Source: Ascidia mentula
Taxonomy: Eukaryota > Chordata > Ascidiacea > Phlebobranchia > Ascidiidae
Length of the DNA stretch: 64,000 nucleotides
Reading direction: 5' to 3'
Assembly (NCBI GenBank): GCA_947561715.1
Contig: OX387198.1
Span: forward strand, 17,236,001 to 17,300,000
Part shown: positions 27,994-40,900 of the stretch, in pieces
Position numbering within the stretch: position 1 is the first letter of the stretch
How the letters are laid out: the number at the start of each line of letters is the position of its first letter
Notes under the pieces: model-generated
What the model saw: the letters and a program-made list of their open reading frames with translations, nothing else
Database searches by the model: none
Told to the model about the DNA's origin: nothing
Program-made: the position numbers and the translations under genes

Positions 27994-29830
27994 TTACTGA
28001 CAAAACGACAACCGACTTGCTTCTCTTGAAGTGGAAGGGGCATAAATTTTTGTTGGCTGCCTCTTTAGATTTTGATGTCGTTTTTCCGCTTCTTTTTTTG
28101 CCCACTGCAAGCCCTCATAAATCCCATGGCCGTAAATCGCACAAGAGGGTTGTATGTGATAGGAATGCTCGGTTTGGTCTAATCCTAACCTAAAAGAAGA
28201 AGCACAATTCATTCATCTCGCACATTGCAGTAAAATTAATTCATCTTGCACATTGCAGTAATATTTCATGCAATGGCATGATTGCCCCCACTGTACAGGT
28301 CCTTGCCTGGCAATCACAGCTATCGTATCGCTACCATTAGGTTTACAGGCTTGGCAGCCTAGCTGGAACAGCCAATTTTTCCTGACAAGTCGGAGCGAGA
28401 TTTGAAAAATCAAGCTCCCGGTGAGGTTTGAACTCACGACCCTGGGCTAACCAGGCCCAATGCTCTACCAAGTTGAGCTCTCCTACGTGTATGTGAAGGT
28501 TGCCTGGCAAGTTGTGCGCTTGCGCATCAGTGTACCTTGGCCACAATATACCCCGTAAAACCACTGAGTTCCTGTAGCTCAGTTCTCTTGCACATGTATT
28601 AATTTAACGAATCGTATGCAGTTTTAATGTTTCATCCCGACAAACTGGATCAAGGGCCACTATTTTAGCGGGTAAAGAGCGTTATATGGACCTCAAAAAT
28701 TGGTGCGTGTAAAACATGTCAAAGGCTTCTATATTTCGCGAGGCCTTGAATATCTTACAAAGTCATTGCATGGTCACTTTTAGATAAGACCTTTGTTCAA
28801 TTTCGTATGTCGACATGGTTTCCTCCAAATCTTGTTTATTCGCGTAGATAAGCAATACACAATCATCCATAGTCGGATCCATTAGGATACTTTCCAGAGC
28901 CTCTCTGGCTTCACCGATTCGTTCTCTTGGAATGAACAAAAAGTCGTTGTAACACGAGTTGTAGTGCATTTAACATCCCGAGACAAATACCCGCATTTGG
29001 GTGTCATGAAATTGACAGCAGGTTTTCTAGGTTAATTTAACTAAACAATGCAAGCAACGTATACATTTTTAACGTTTGTAATCTTACGAAAAGTAGGAAA
29101 ATTCGTTTGATTTCGATCAGGCATTTTAAAAATCTCCCTTTATTATTACCAGTTATTTTCTTCCTTAAACTTTTTTCTGGACTATATTTACCTGTCTGAA
29201 GAATCCACCACGTAAGCTAACACGCAGTGGTTTATAAAGTAATGTTTCCAGAATACTCTTAGCTTCTCTTGCCCGCCGACATCCCATAACGTAAACTTCG
29301 TGCGTTTTATCTGGAAAAACGACAAAGAAAAGATGGTTACAATCTGCTTATCGTGGCAATTTTTATCCTGCGATAAAAAATAGAAGTTTGGAGACCAGAG
29401 AGTGTATCATTACATTAGTATCATTTTCTGTATTTATTTCCAATACAACAATTCAAATCGGTTTATATATATATATGTACTAAATTCACTTGATTTGGCA
29501 CTAATTAAGAAGACTTACTTTTGTAATAAAAAATGTGCAATAGCTTCGCGAGTACCTCTCGCTTCATCAGGTGTAAATAAGACAATGCGATACAACATAA
29601 GATTGATACGGCACATTTAATAATATAAAACGTATATGCACAAGCTAAATACCAACAGTAAAGCATTGTACTTGTATCTCTTCCACATTAAATCCGATCG
29701 TAGGAATGGTGGTAACAGCTCGTCCAGATTTCAGATAATTTAGAATTGTTGTTTTTCCTGCCGCATCAGGACCTAAGATTAAAACGCGAAGTCTTTTTTG
29801 TTTCAAGTATTTTGTAATCCGGGATCCCAT
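27994..29830 (-). CDS. ARF-like (ARL) small GTPase, 202 aa
   Basis: ARF/ARL GTPases switch between GDP and GTP on membranes. Four exons: 29672-29830, 29192-29310, 28791-28925, 27994-28189; phases close to 202 residues. Visible motifs: MGS start with Gly2 for myristoylation, P-loop GPDAAGKTT (Pro where most ARFs have Leu), switch [10 protein letters not shown], switch II WDVGGQE, NKQD and SCA. The third exon uses a weak donor (AAAG|GTCTTA); reading through it gives an early stop, so the splice is needed to restore LGL...IQPSCA...YEGL. After the G domain comes an unusual basic tail of about 30 residues ([20 protein letters not shown] and on), longer than in ordinary ARFs. I cannot place it in a specific ARL subfamily. 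A SINE lies in the last intron. Confidence 0.85.
28200..28495 (-). mobile_element. tRNA-derived SINE in the last ARL intron
   Basis: On minus, a tRNA-like head with D-arm (GCTCAACTTGGTAGAGC), anticodon stem-loop (TGGGCCTGGTTAGCCCA, loop CTGGTTA, anticodon GGT, Thr-like) and T-arm (GTGAGTTCAAACCTCAC). The acceptor strands do not pair. A body of about 190 bp follows, ending in two copies of a roughly 25-bp tail repeat (ACTGCAATGTGCRAGATGAAT). Parts recur at 31334-31430 and 55835-55945, proving a dispersed family. Confidence 0.8.
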
Positions 29831-30729
29831 GCTACTTTAGAATCTTTGCAACAACAATATACTCGAAAGCACAGTAAACAATTACAAAAGTTAAAAATTT
29901 ATTGCAAGTTTGTGACGTCATAATCGGTAACTATGAAAGCTTGATTTTGTTGTTTTTCATTTCAGATTACATAATATTATGTTGCAAAGCTGTATTAAAC
30001 TTTAGCTTTACCACACAACGTCCAATTTACTATTACAGTAGGCTTACGTTTTTGTGTGTTATTTGGCGACGAAAATCGATTAAATACATAAATTATGCAA
30101 GGTTAGGATAAGGAAGTATCGTATTACTGACTGTCGGATCACGACGAGTGGCTGCAGTTAACAACCCATCGTCTATGCCGTGTTTTGTTGTTGAAATACA
30201 AAACGATATAACATTTACACCTGTAGTGAACACAGTGTAACACCTCAAACACCTAAATCAGAGGTCGTCAATCTTTAGCATGCAAAGAGTCAGTTATAGA
30301 GCCGTGTAGACTCATACTGATGCACTGATAAAAGCATACTCGAAGCCACTAAACTTATTTCAAGCAAGAAGCGTTTGTTTTGATCCTTAATTGCACACGT
30401 AATTAGATTTTTAGCACCGAAATCTCACAAAAAATCTCTTAAACGCGCAGGTTCATACGAGCACCGAGAGTATTAAATTATTATTAATTACAGGTAGCCA
30501 CAAGGAAATAAACGTTGCTAATGAAATAAACGCTACCGACACAAATTAAATCAAATCAATATATATTTTTTACAATATTATATGATTGTGTTTGCACGAA
30601 GTTTTACATCAGGGTAATACCCTTCCGTGAAAACTTTGATGTTGGTATTCGAGAAACGGAATTTGCGAAATGTTTGTTGTTGTAGCGTAGCAGCTTAACT
30701 TTGGCTTTTGTACATGAATTGAAGACATA
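29831..30729. other. Intergenic between two divergent genes
   Basis: Shared upstream region of the ARL gene (minus) and the CH-domain gene (plus). No coding frame or repeat recognised. Confidence 0.5.
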
Positions 30730-33700
30730 ATGTCTTTGCGTACAAGGATCAATGGATTTACTGCTTGGGCAAACCTGCGTCTCGTCCCTTATGATTCCTT
30801 ACTCAACAATGTTTTAATGGATTTGACGAAGGGAAATCATGTACAACAACTATTGCACAGTGAGTAGATATCCAAAAGTATTTCATACGTGGATATTCCG
30901 TGGCAATTATTTATTAGTATTTATTGCTCTCTGTATTTTTTTGCCAAGATAAATAAACTTTTTTTGTCTGTTGCAAAAGTTTCTGCTATTTCCTACTGTC
31001 CTATACAAGTGTGATAAGTAAGAAGTAAAAGTTTGTGACAATACTGTTTCTTTTGAATCAGATCAGTTCACTGGTTGTGTTGCTTTGGTATTTTGCACAA
31101 AATAACAAATAAAAGAAAATTTCACCATAATTTGCCTGTTGTGTGTTGTTTAGGCATGACTGCAAAATCATTGAAAAAACTGCAATCATTTGATGGCCTG
31201 ACACAAGCTCAGAAAGTAACAAGGGTGGAATGGTTTGTTGAAGAACTAAAAAAGTCTGATATTGTTCCTGATGATGTCAAAGTTGATTGTCGGATGTTTG
31301 CAATGAAATCTGCAGACCATGTAAGCTCATTAGTGATTGCGATACGATAGCTGTGATCGCCAAGCAAGGATCTGCACAGTGGGGCATTCCTGCCAATCAT
31401 GCCATTTGCAAATGTTGCTGTGTTATATACATGCACCTTGCAAAATTAACCTAATATTCTTTCACATTAAATTCAAATGTAAAGTAACAGCACAAGTAAC
31501 ACTTACCGTATTTTACAGACCATAAAGCGCACCCGATTATAAGGCGCACTGTCAATAATTTGCTTTGATTAGTTTTTTGTTCATACATAAGGTGCACCGG
31601 GCTATAGAACGTAACGTATTTTAAGGAGTATGGGTTACCGTATAAAGTTTACTTGTTACGTAATAAATGTAAGCAAGTCACAATAGTACAATGAGCAAAA
31701 GAAAAAATGAGCCTAGTGAATATCACAGTTGCTAGTTGCTTTTACCGTAGTTTATTGTGTAAGACGGTGGTTTATTTATATAATAATAGTATCGGTACTG
31801 GTTTTGAGTGTAGGCAATAAAGCACTACTTGATCCATACATTAGGCGCACCGGCTTATAAGGCGCACGATCAATTTATGAGGAAAAAAAAAGGATTTAAA
31901 TTGCGCCTTATGGTCCGTAAAATACGGTAACTTTATGTGATGTCCAATCAAAACAAAGCAGTCAAATGACTTTTCCAACAAATTGGAAAATGTTTTTAGG
32001 TCTTTCACTTGTTGTGGAGATTAGTTGCTCATGATATTTGGTTTACATGGGAACGAATGGAATTTTTGCAACAGGATAATGACAAAAACTTATCGGAAAT
32101 TCCATTTCGGGTAAAATTTGTTCAAGTTTTCTGCATGCAAGTTATCAATGTACATACTTATATAAGCCACAGTTTTATTTACTACTTTAATTACTTGAAT
32201 TGTAATATGGTCAATATTTATATTATTTTACGACTGATAGCAATTTAAAAATGCATGAAAACTAAGTAAATAAATTATGTTTGTTATTTAACGGAATTTA
32301 CAATATAAAATAACCTTGTGTCAAACTCATTTATTGCAAAGAATACATGTTTTGCAAAAAAACATTCTCAGTTCTAAAATAAAACAAAAAACCACAAGCA
32401 TGCGGTTCTCCACCATGCAAGTAGGTCACCTGACATTGCAAGTCAGAGTGACTTGGAGGTTTCCACCAGCAGCCTATTTGTGAGGCCAGTTTGAGCAATT
32501 CTTTTTTAGTATTTCACTTTTTTTTTCGTTTTATTTTAGAACTGAGGATGCTTTTAGTGAAACATGTATTCTTTACAATGAATGCGTTTGACACAAGGTT
32601 ATTTTATATTGTAATTTTGCAAGAATGAAGTTTCCACCTGTGTCACACACAACAAGTGGCGTTAGAAAAGGTCGATTTCGGAATGAATATATTGAATGTT
32701 GTTAACGGAACATAGTATTATATTTACCAGTGTTACCATATGGTATTGAATGAGAGAAATAATCAATCAACAATATTTCAGTGGACACCAGAGCCACTCC
32801 CAAAGAAGAAGAAGCGAAGAGTGGTTCGTACTTCTGACACCATGATGTCAGGTTTTGGATCATCGTCACAAATCGTACAAGATGCCACACCATCACCAGA
32901 TCCTGAAGGTAATGTTCAAAGTATTGCTGACACTTATATACTTACTAAAAATGTTTGATACTATAAGTAGTAGAAAGATATTTGTTTAATGACTTGAATT
33001 GTGTGCTGGTCCTTGATTTTAATCACAAAATCCAGCATTCAAGCATATGTCTTAGTTATTTTACCAAATTTTTGAAGTGTTGAGGAAAATAGTGCAACTA
33101 CACCAATTGTCAGTTGCTTGCAATACCCATGGTACATGCACTAATAATGTCAAAAAACAATTTTTTTTCTTTGATGATGTGAAGGTTATGAACGGTTTAT
33201 TGGTGCTGATCGCATGAAAGGTTCAAAACCTCACCGACCGAAAGGTGGTTGGTATAGTTACCCTTCACCTGATGAATGTATTCTGGAAATGATAAATTCC
33301 CAACTGCAGGTTGGTTTTGAATAAATTTGGTTTGTGTCGCTATATTTCAAGATATTTGAACAGTTTGTTTTTTTCAGAAAATATTTTATTTCACATAGAT
33401 TTCTAAAATAATTATAAAATGATGTGGAGTTTTTGCAAACCCTGAACTCAAATGAGTAACAGAAATCTAAATATTCTGGAAATAAAAAGATTTGAGATTT
33501 AAAAAAATGTGTTGCAACATATTATTTTGAAGTTGCTTACCATTTTGGGCAGCAAACATTAAAAAGGACTAAATCAACACAGACATTGAAAAGTTGAATC
33601 ATTGTGTTATTTGACAGATGACATAAACCTGAAGGACATTTGCTTTTGTCTGAATCTGTTAAATGTCCCACTATTGTTTACACAACACACAGGCGTTGTG

Positions 33701-36434
33701 GCTTTTGTTGGAGGCCTTTAAACATATCAAGTTACTCATAATACTTTGCTCCAGTTTTGACTGAAAATGTAATTAAATGCTAAAAGTCTTTAAACATGTT
33801 CTGAGGAATTAAACTCCACGTAATTTAGTGACATTACAAACTTTAAGTTTTGTTCTTTGATTGTGGGAATTATTCCCCATTTGTTGCAATTGTCCCTGAT
33901 GATTTCCACCTTGTGTATAATTAGACCACTATCATGAAAATGTTACTTTCCACTACTTCCACAGTACTTCCACAGTATTTTAACCCACTTCTTGTATTAT
34001 TTTTTAAAAACACTGAGAATGGTTTTTCTTAAAAGCGAAAAAAATTTGTCTTAAATACCAATACTGACAGATTTTATCCTGGAAAGTAACGTTTCTGTGA
34101 TAATGGTACTTCTAATTTTTCTTTTATCCAATTAGAAAAATATTAAAAACATTGAGATGAAATTGACTAAAATAAGGATATTTGGTTTAACAAATTTGTG
34201 AGTATTTTCTTCCCTTCTACTATGATGATGATATTTAAGCAACTAAACAATTGTAACATGCACTTACTCAGAACATTTGTTCAACATGCAATTTTAGCAT
34301 GGATAATTGTTCCTCCTTTATATTCTCACATAATCAAAAAATCTGTGAGTTCCTAGTTGTTGTGAAAAAATAAACAACATGCTTAGGTACGGTTTTAACA
34401 TTTAACCAGTAGGATATAATTGACCAATTCACACAGTCATAATACATAAATTTGTACTCAAAAGCATTTTTTTTAGCTTGTGTCTGAGGGCCACAAGTTT
34501 ACTGTCTACAGTCTCGATGACCTGGTTGACAGTCGAGCACTTTGCGGCTTGATCAACTCCTTTATCCCTGGAACATTTACAACAGAAGTCATGTTAAATG
34601 ATAGGTGTGTTTTTTTTTACTTGTGTTAATGTTTAAAATCGAATATCTTAGTTAAAGAAGACGGCTTTTGTATAATTCCAAGTTTTGCTGCATGTAAAAA
34701 TTATGTAATATCTCAAGATTTTCGGTTTCTTACCAAAATAAGTATTTTAAATAGAACATTTCAAATAGTATAAATAGTGCCATGGGTTGCAGTTTACCTA
34801 TGTTTTCACTAGCAGCTATTTGTACGATTTGAAATGTTCTATTTAATGACATAGTATGTTAGTTAGGTGTTGTTAAGTAAAGACTGGGTTGAGTTTTCCT
34901 AAACATTAATGTTTATTTTTAAATATTTGACTTCTTACAGATATTAAGGGTTTGTGTACCTTTACAGATGGACAATTAACTTGGCATTAGAAACAGCAGG
35001 CAAGATGTTATATGCGTCAAATCCCATGGGATCGGGTGATTTGTCTGAAGCTGATCCAAAGTCAATTTGTTCCTACATGTGTTTTTTCTTCATGAGTTGC
35101 TACAAATTAAAACAATCCAAGGCTGTTATCAACCGACTGGTAATTTTTGTTTTAAAGTTACTTTACATGTATGGAAGGTTTTTTGATTGATCTTAGAAGT
35201 AAATGTAAAAATTTCAGATAAACTGAAGTAGTATGAGGAATATAGAGCAACAGGTATCCTAATGCAATTTTTTATTTTGTGTCTGCACAGAAAGAGTTGG
35301 TCTTGTTGATTCAGGAGGTCTCGAATGAACTTACTAAACTGCCTGAACATCTGGAGTCAATGCAAGATTTAAAAGTGAAAAAGAACTTGCAAGAACAACT
35401 GGATGAGTTTTATGCAGGTCTAAATGGGAACTTTATTAAAAAAGAGACTTCCATCTCTGCAATGACATGGTTTCAAATTACTTGTTCAGCTTATTTTAAG
35501 TCCATGTCGGTGTTGTTTATTCAAAGATATTTGGAAGATAGAATTTCTCTGTTCATAATTGGGTTAAGCTTGGAAATTGGGTCTTTCATAACCAAAATTA
35601 GTAATCTTCCTAATTACTATTAAAACTGTCTATCTTTCTAGTCATGGATCTGAAAAGTATGGACTTAAATTTGTATGCTATTGTTTGCAGAACAAACCAA
35701 TCTGAAGGAGGGTTACGACATTGAATACATAAATTATTGGCTCAAACACATCAAGCAAATACAGGAAGAAACAAGAAAAACTATCGCTCTTAAAATGAAC
35801 GAGAGGTTTGACCTTGTTCAAGTGCCAAGGTGTGAAAAATGAAATATTCATGAAAATTATTGGAAATGTTTATATTGTATATGAATATGTTACACGTATA
35901 TATACAAGTTTTATTCTTTTTGTGTTTTAGAAATATGACAATCAATGACCTGTGTATGTCAATTGCGGTGAACCTCCAACTTACTCAAGGGTCAGGTTTT
36001 TACCGAGCTTATGAAAAAGAAACTTGCAACCCTGATCGACGAATTGTCTTGAGGGAAAAGAAAACAAAAATATTTCTGGATGATTTTACTGGTAAGAAAA
36101 ACACTGATGACATGTTTTATGACGTAATACACCCAGTGCTGTACGATAACCTGGGAGCCATCTTATCCTCAACTCTTTAAGAATATTGTTCAAATTATGA
36201 TTTTTGTGCTGTTTGTAGCTAAACTGATTGTCGCAAAGCTGTCGTTTCAGCATTTTATATCAATACATCCAAGTAATCGTGTCACCTTTTGTTTCAGGTG
36301 TTGAAGGATGCCAAAACATTCGGGGTCTGCTGGGAATTCCCCAGGGTGAAGTTTATGTTCTGGAGCCAGCATTGTACCCAGAATATGAGGTGGAGAATGT
36401 TTCCCATTTGGTTGTGATCCTTAGAAACTCTTAA
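30730..36434 (+). CDS. Calponin-homology (CH) domain protein, 507 aa, family not named
   Basis: Eleven exons with consistent phases: 30730-30859, 31154-31320, 32000-32110, 32782-32908, 33185-33309, 34477-34604, 34968-35139, 35291-35417, 35691-35829, 35931-36091, 36298-36434. The first three exons look like a CH domain (GFTAWANLRL; MTAKSLKKL; VFHLLWRLVAHDIWF), residues about 5-120. A Lys-rich linker (PKKKKRRVVR) follows. A second CH-like stretch (residues about 185-300) carries DLVDSRALCGLINSFIPGTF and ADPKSICSYMCFFFM. Then come helical, coiled-coil-like exons (EVSNELTKLPEHLESM; YWLKHIKQIQEETRK) and an uncharacterised C-terminus (GLLGIPQGEVYVLEPALYPE). Tandem CH domains usually bind actin or microtubules, so a cytoskeletal role is likely. 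Exon 8 uses an unusual donor, GTCTAA. AATAAA follows at 36511. Confidence 0.8.
31334..31430 (+). mobile_element. 3' fragment of the tRNA-derived SINE
   Basis: Matches the body of the SINE at 28200-28495: shared GCGATACGATAGCTGTGAT, then CAAGGA, CAGTGGGG and AATCATGCCATT. It lacks the tRNA head, and it lies in the second intron of the CH gene directly after the donor. Confidence 0.7.
31504..31929. mobile_element. MITE with TACCGTATTTTAC ends in a CH-gene intron
   Basis: Terminal inverted repeats TACCGTATTTTACAGACCAT (left) and complement of TACCGTATTTTACGGACCAT (right), extended by repeated GCGCAC motifs. ACT flanks both sides (31501-31503, 31930-31932), a possible 3-bp target duplication. 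No coding capacity. Confidence 0.75.
32301..32611. mobile_element. Tc1/mariner-like MITE in a CH-gene intron
   Basis: Long inverted repeats starting CAATATAAAATAACCTTGTG on both ends and continuing, with mismatches, for over 50 bp each. TA dinucleotides flank both ends (32299-32300, 32612-32613), as expected for TA-targeting Tc1/mariner elements. Interior 150-200 bp, non-coding. Confidence 0.8.
34747..34846. repeat. 100-bp foldback with perfect 20-bp arms
   Basis: TTAAATAGAACATTTCAAAT at 34747-34766 and its exact complement at 34827-34846 surround a 60-bp loop in the intron before exon 34968. Probably a minimal foldback element; no target duplication seen. Confidence 0.6.
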
Positions 36435-37916
36435 TGTTTATGAATCAGAAATACTGGGGTCAGGGATGGTTGTTAAATTTGGTTATTATCAGAAGCATTT
36501 TACTTACATGAATAAAAGACATGTTTAACAGCAAGGGTGTCCAAAATATATCATGCAGGCCAGATGTGGTCCACCACGGCACTTTATATGGACAGCGGCT
36601 GTGATTTTAAATTGTGTTTAACATCCCACATAAGTTTGGAATAGTTTTTTTAATTTAATTAATCTTGTTTGAAAATGTAAGTTAAAAAAATGCATAACTG
36701 CCCTTGTTAGCAGTTTGATTTGCCTAATTTTTTTTGCCTAAAAACTACGAAAATAAACGTTGGCCCATGCGGGCTTCTTTACCCGATTAAAATTCAAAAA
36801 AGTTTAGGCACATCTTGTTTACAGTTACACACTACAAGTTATATTGTGGGGGAATGGAATGTTTCAGCTGTTAAACTAAACTTATAATGATATTTTATTG
36901 GATAATGTTTCATTAAACCTTATAACTGCAAATACATTTACTTTTCATAAAGGCCATGTTTATGTGGAACTTTTCACACTTTTTGTGAAACATAACACAC
37001 ACAAAAAAAATCTGATTGTGATGTTTTTAACCATTTACAAAATGCTTCAAAAATTTAATTTTGTTGTTACAGTTTTACTTGGAAAGTATGTCAAGGAACA
37101 AAACTCTGAAGACCAACACAATGTAAGTTTATTAACATGGAAATTATTTAATCTTTAGTCAGGTAAAAACAGAACATAATACATAAAACTTATTTTGTCT
37201 TTGAAACTACGTATGTTTCTGCCTTAACCTTTTAGACATCGTTGGTGACAAATTCACATTTCACAATGTGTACATAAAACTTATGGTTGTCTTAAGTTAC
37301 AAGGTTATCTAAAACATAAGTGATCTGTTATGATGACACATAATGTAGCTTGTTCAATGATAAAAAAACACATTGGAAACATCACAACTGGAACCCACCT
37401 AACCTCAAACAATGCAACAACACAATTTAACTCATAATTTTACATCCTTCTATATTCCACAAACTCTATCCATATAACTCACTAAAATACTGGAACTCAC
37501 AAAAATACTTCTTTATAAAACCACTATAATAACTTTTATCTGGGGCACAAGCCAAGTACCACCGACCACTTGAGAACATTATGATGTGGTAAGAATATAA
37601 TAGAAGGAATTTTCATTAACCCAGGGCCAATACAGTGGTCGGAGCCTTACACACACAGCCAGGTAGCTTATGCCAAAATATATGTGGTTGAAGTATTGAC
37701 AGTCAGCAGTTGTTACAGCTTGTCAGACTTTCAATAACATGTGTTTTGATTAAAGACAATTCTAAGTCTGTCAGCTTGTTTACTTAACAGACCAGCTCTC
37801 TTCAATTCTCGTGTTGTGAGTCAGCCACCAGTGAAGTGTGTCTTGTCTCAAGTGTTTTAAGGGCATCTTGGTCTAGTGAGGTCAACATTTAAACGTAGTA
37901 GAAAAAAACATTTGGA
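36435..37916. other. Intergenic between the CH and ankyrin genes
   Basis: Holds the CH-gene poly(A) signal (AATAAA, 36511). A possible extra exon, 37071-37121, has a good acceptor (TTGTTACAG) and donor (GTAAGT). It would join in phase 0 after GAG at 36390 as an alternative CH-gene ending. Otherwise nothing recognised. Confidence 0.4.
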
Positions 37917-40900
37917 ATGTCAGGCAAGAAAAAAGTTACCACATGGAGCAATCACTATCTGGAAGATATTGAGTCAGCATTGAAACCATATTTGGAGAGT
38001 GGTGCTTTGCCTTTATTTGCTTCATGGTGGATGAATAGTGGCCCAGGTGGCCAGCCATGGTAAAGTTAATCAAAGTTTTGGTTGATTTGTTGTAAAATTA
38101 TTTTTGATACCTGTCATAATAAAAGGTGTTGTGTTTGGAAATGCAGAGTTGTGAGAATCTTATTTATTTTAATGAGTTTGGAAATATTTTACACATTTGT
38201 ACGTCCAAATACTAAATATATTCAAATTGTTTTCAGTGTTGTTGTTTTTTGTTTAGTTTCCTTTATCAAGTTTTCCCCGGCAACACAACACAGTGGCAAC
38301 GTTTATTTTTCAAAGCTGTTCGAGATGGAGACTTTGATGTTGTCAAAAAAATGGTTGTTTTTTTCTCTGAGTCTCATCCAAACTTTATTGCATCTCGTGA
38401 AGCTAATTCTGGGAACTCTATTCTTCATGTGGCTGCCAGATTTGGCCACTTTGTGAGATTCTTTCCATAATTTCTACATTCAAATAGTTTTGCAATACAA
38501 GCATAGTTGTTTTTGTTGAAGATTAAATTTGTGACGGATAATTAATTAATATGTTTTGTGCCGGCAGTAATGATGCCTGGAACAGAAGTTAAATCAGTTT
38601 GTTATGAGTTTAAACTATAGTAGGATCAAATTCAACAGACTAAATTATATGAACAGAAAATGTTGATATTTTTATGTAAACTAATCATTTTTTTCCTGGA
38701 GTTATTTAAAAATTATTAAAAATTTAGGATATTTGCAAGTTTCTCCTGGAAAGTGGTTGTAGCGTAAATGCAAAAAATAAGACTGGTTGTACTGCTCTGT
38801 TTTTTGCTGCAGAAGGTCTACACAAAAGAGTAGCTCAAGTAAGCCTTTTTTTGAGGAAATCAATACTTTCATATTTGAAAAACTTTTTGCTATTGCAAAA
38901 ACACCAACCATTATTGCTCTAAATTTAGCCCATCTGGACATGGATTGTGAAAATATATAAGATAATTAAACAGAAGTTTTCCAAAATGTTAGGTTTGCTT
39001 ATAGTATTCTTAACCGTTTGTACTATAGAATAGGTTTTATTTATAATAACAACAAATTGTAAGTTATCTGTGGTACATTTTGGTCATTTTTGTTGCGTGT
39101 TTAGTTGTTGATTGAATGGGGATGCAACACAAAAATTCAAAACTTCAGTTGTCAAACTGCATTTGACCTCATGCGACACGAGGATATGAAAACTTCACTT
39201 AAAGGTTTGTTATAGATAAAAAAAATTCTCTTGTAGTAGCTAAACTCACCTGTTCTGTTTTGCAAGCTTCCAATGAAAAAATTTTGTCGGACAGGTTTCA
39301 ACATAACTTGTTCTTACTAAGAAAAAAAATTATAGTGGAGGGCTAACAACCTTTAATGGTACTTGGAGCAGTTTAAATTTGTAAAACCAAATTTATTGGA
39401 AGTGTACATTGTAGCATGATAATCAAGCATTTGTAATTGTAACAAGGATGGTTTCTGTCTTCCACAGAAATTGCTCTTTTGTGGCAAGCTACTGTTCCAG
39501 AAGTAGTCAGGGGTCTCCTGGATCCATTACACAGAATTGTGAAGGATCACATGTTGGGAATCAGGCAGATGGCAGACATCGGTGCTCGTAGCTTAAAAGG
39601 AAGCACATTGATGCACACAGCTGTGCATTTTGAAAGTATCGAAGCCATAAAGGTAACAAAATTTTATTTGTGCATTTTGATTAACAAATCAAAATATTTT
39701 GCAAAGTTAAGGAACCTGTATGGGTATGAAATTGGAGAAATCATGTTTGGGGACCTAATATTCTTCAAATTTAAAAACAAAATTTTTGCTCCTGGATAAG
39801 ATTACAGAGCAAGGACTTGTTGAACCTCCTGGAAGATCTAATGACCAACAGGGGGGGGGGGGGGGTATAAACAGCCCTAGGGGGGTGCTTCGGCACTCTT
39901 TAAGCAACTAAATTTGATGCCATTGCATAGAGAAGAGTTAGGACTTACACAAAAATGCAAATGAGTGGGTAGTTGAACGATTCAATTTTCTGCAAATTCT
40001 AGTTCCATTATTTGTTGCATTTTTACCAAAAAGATTAATCAAACAGGGGGGCAAAAGCCCCCAGGGGGTGGCTAAACCACTTTTCCAGAGACTACTTTTG
40101 ATCAAAATTTGTTGATCTGGGATGAACATTTAATAAAATCCCCAATGATCGGCCACTTAAACGATTAATTTTTCCACAAAAAAAAAAACAGCCTGAATTT
40201 TGTGCTCCATTTTCACCATAATTTTCAGCAGCACCCACCACCAAAACTGCCCCAAACACCCTAAAATTTGCCATGACAACAGCATACACATGTGCGCTCA
40301 TTCAACAAAAAAAATGACCCCTTTGCATTACTGGTTTGCTCTGTGACGTGCCCTTTCCATTGTTACAAAGGTCTGCACGGTGGGCAAATACCAATATGCA
40401 AATTGTCTGCAGGCAAGAGTTAATTATGCAAAAAAATGTTTAAAATGCAAAAACATTTTTTTAATTTTTTTTATTGGATGGTGCATTTTTCCTCCAAATT
40501 AACTTTTACCTGTTTTTTGCAGAACCTGCTGAAAGTTCGCTTGGATATCAACCTTAAGGATTATCAGGGAGCAACACCTTTACATCGAGCAAGAAGTATT
40601 GACACATTGGAGGTCGGAAATTAATTGTTAAATATTTTTTTATTGCCAGTAACTTTTTGTCTTGTCCCAGCTTTTATTGGAGAGTAACGCTGATGTGAAT
40701 GCAGCTGATAATGAAGGAAATGTTGCCTTACATGTTCGTGCTTATGGAGAAATTGACAAACCAAGTTTTTTGGATGGAATCAAAACTCTGGTAAATACTC
40801 ATTTCAATAATATTTGTTATTGTTTAGATTGCGTAATCATATTCTAGTTTTTCTATTGTAAAATGACGAGAAAAAATAGAATAAACAAACACTATAACCA

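Noticed and set aside
28415-28490. tRNA-Thr(GGT) gene on minus
   Set aside because: D-, anticodon and T-arms fold, but the acceptor stem does not pair and a repeated SINE body follows, so it is a SINE head.
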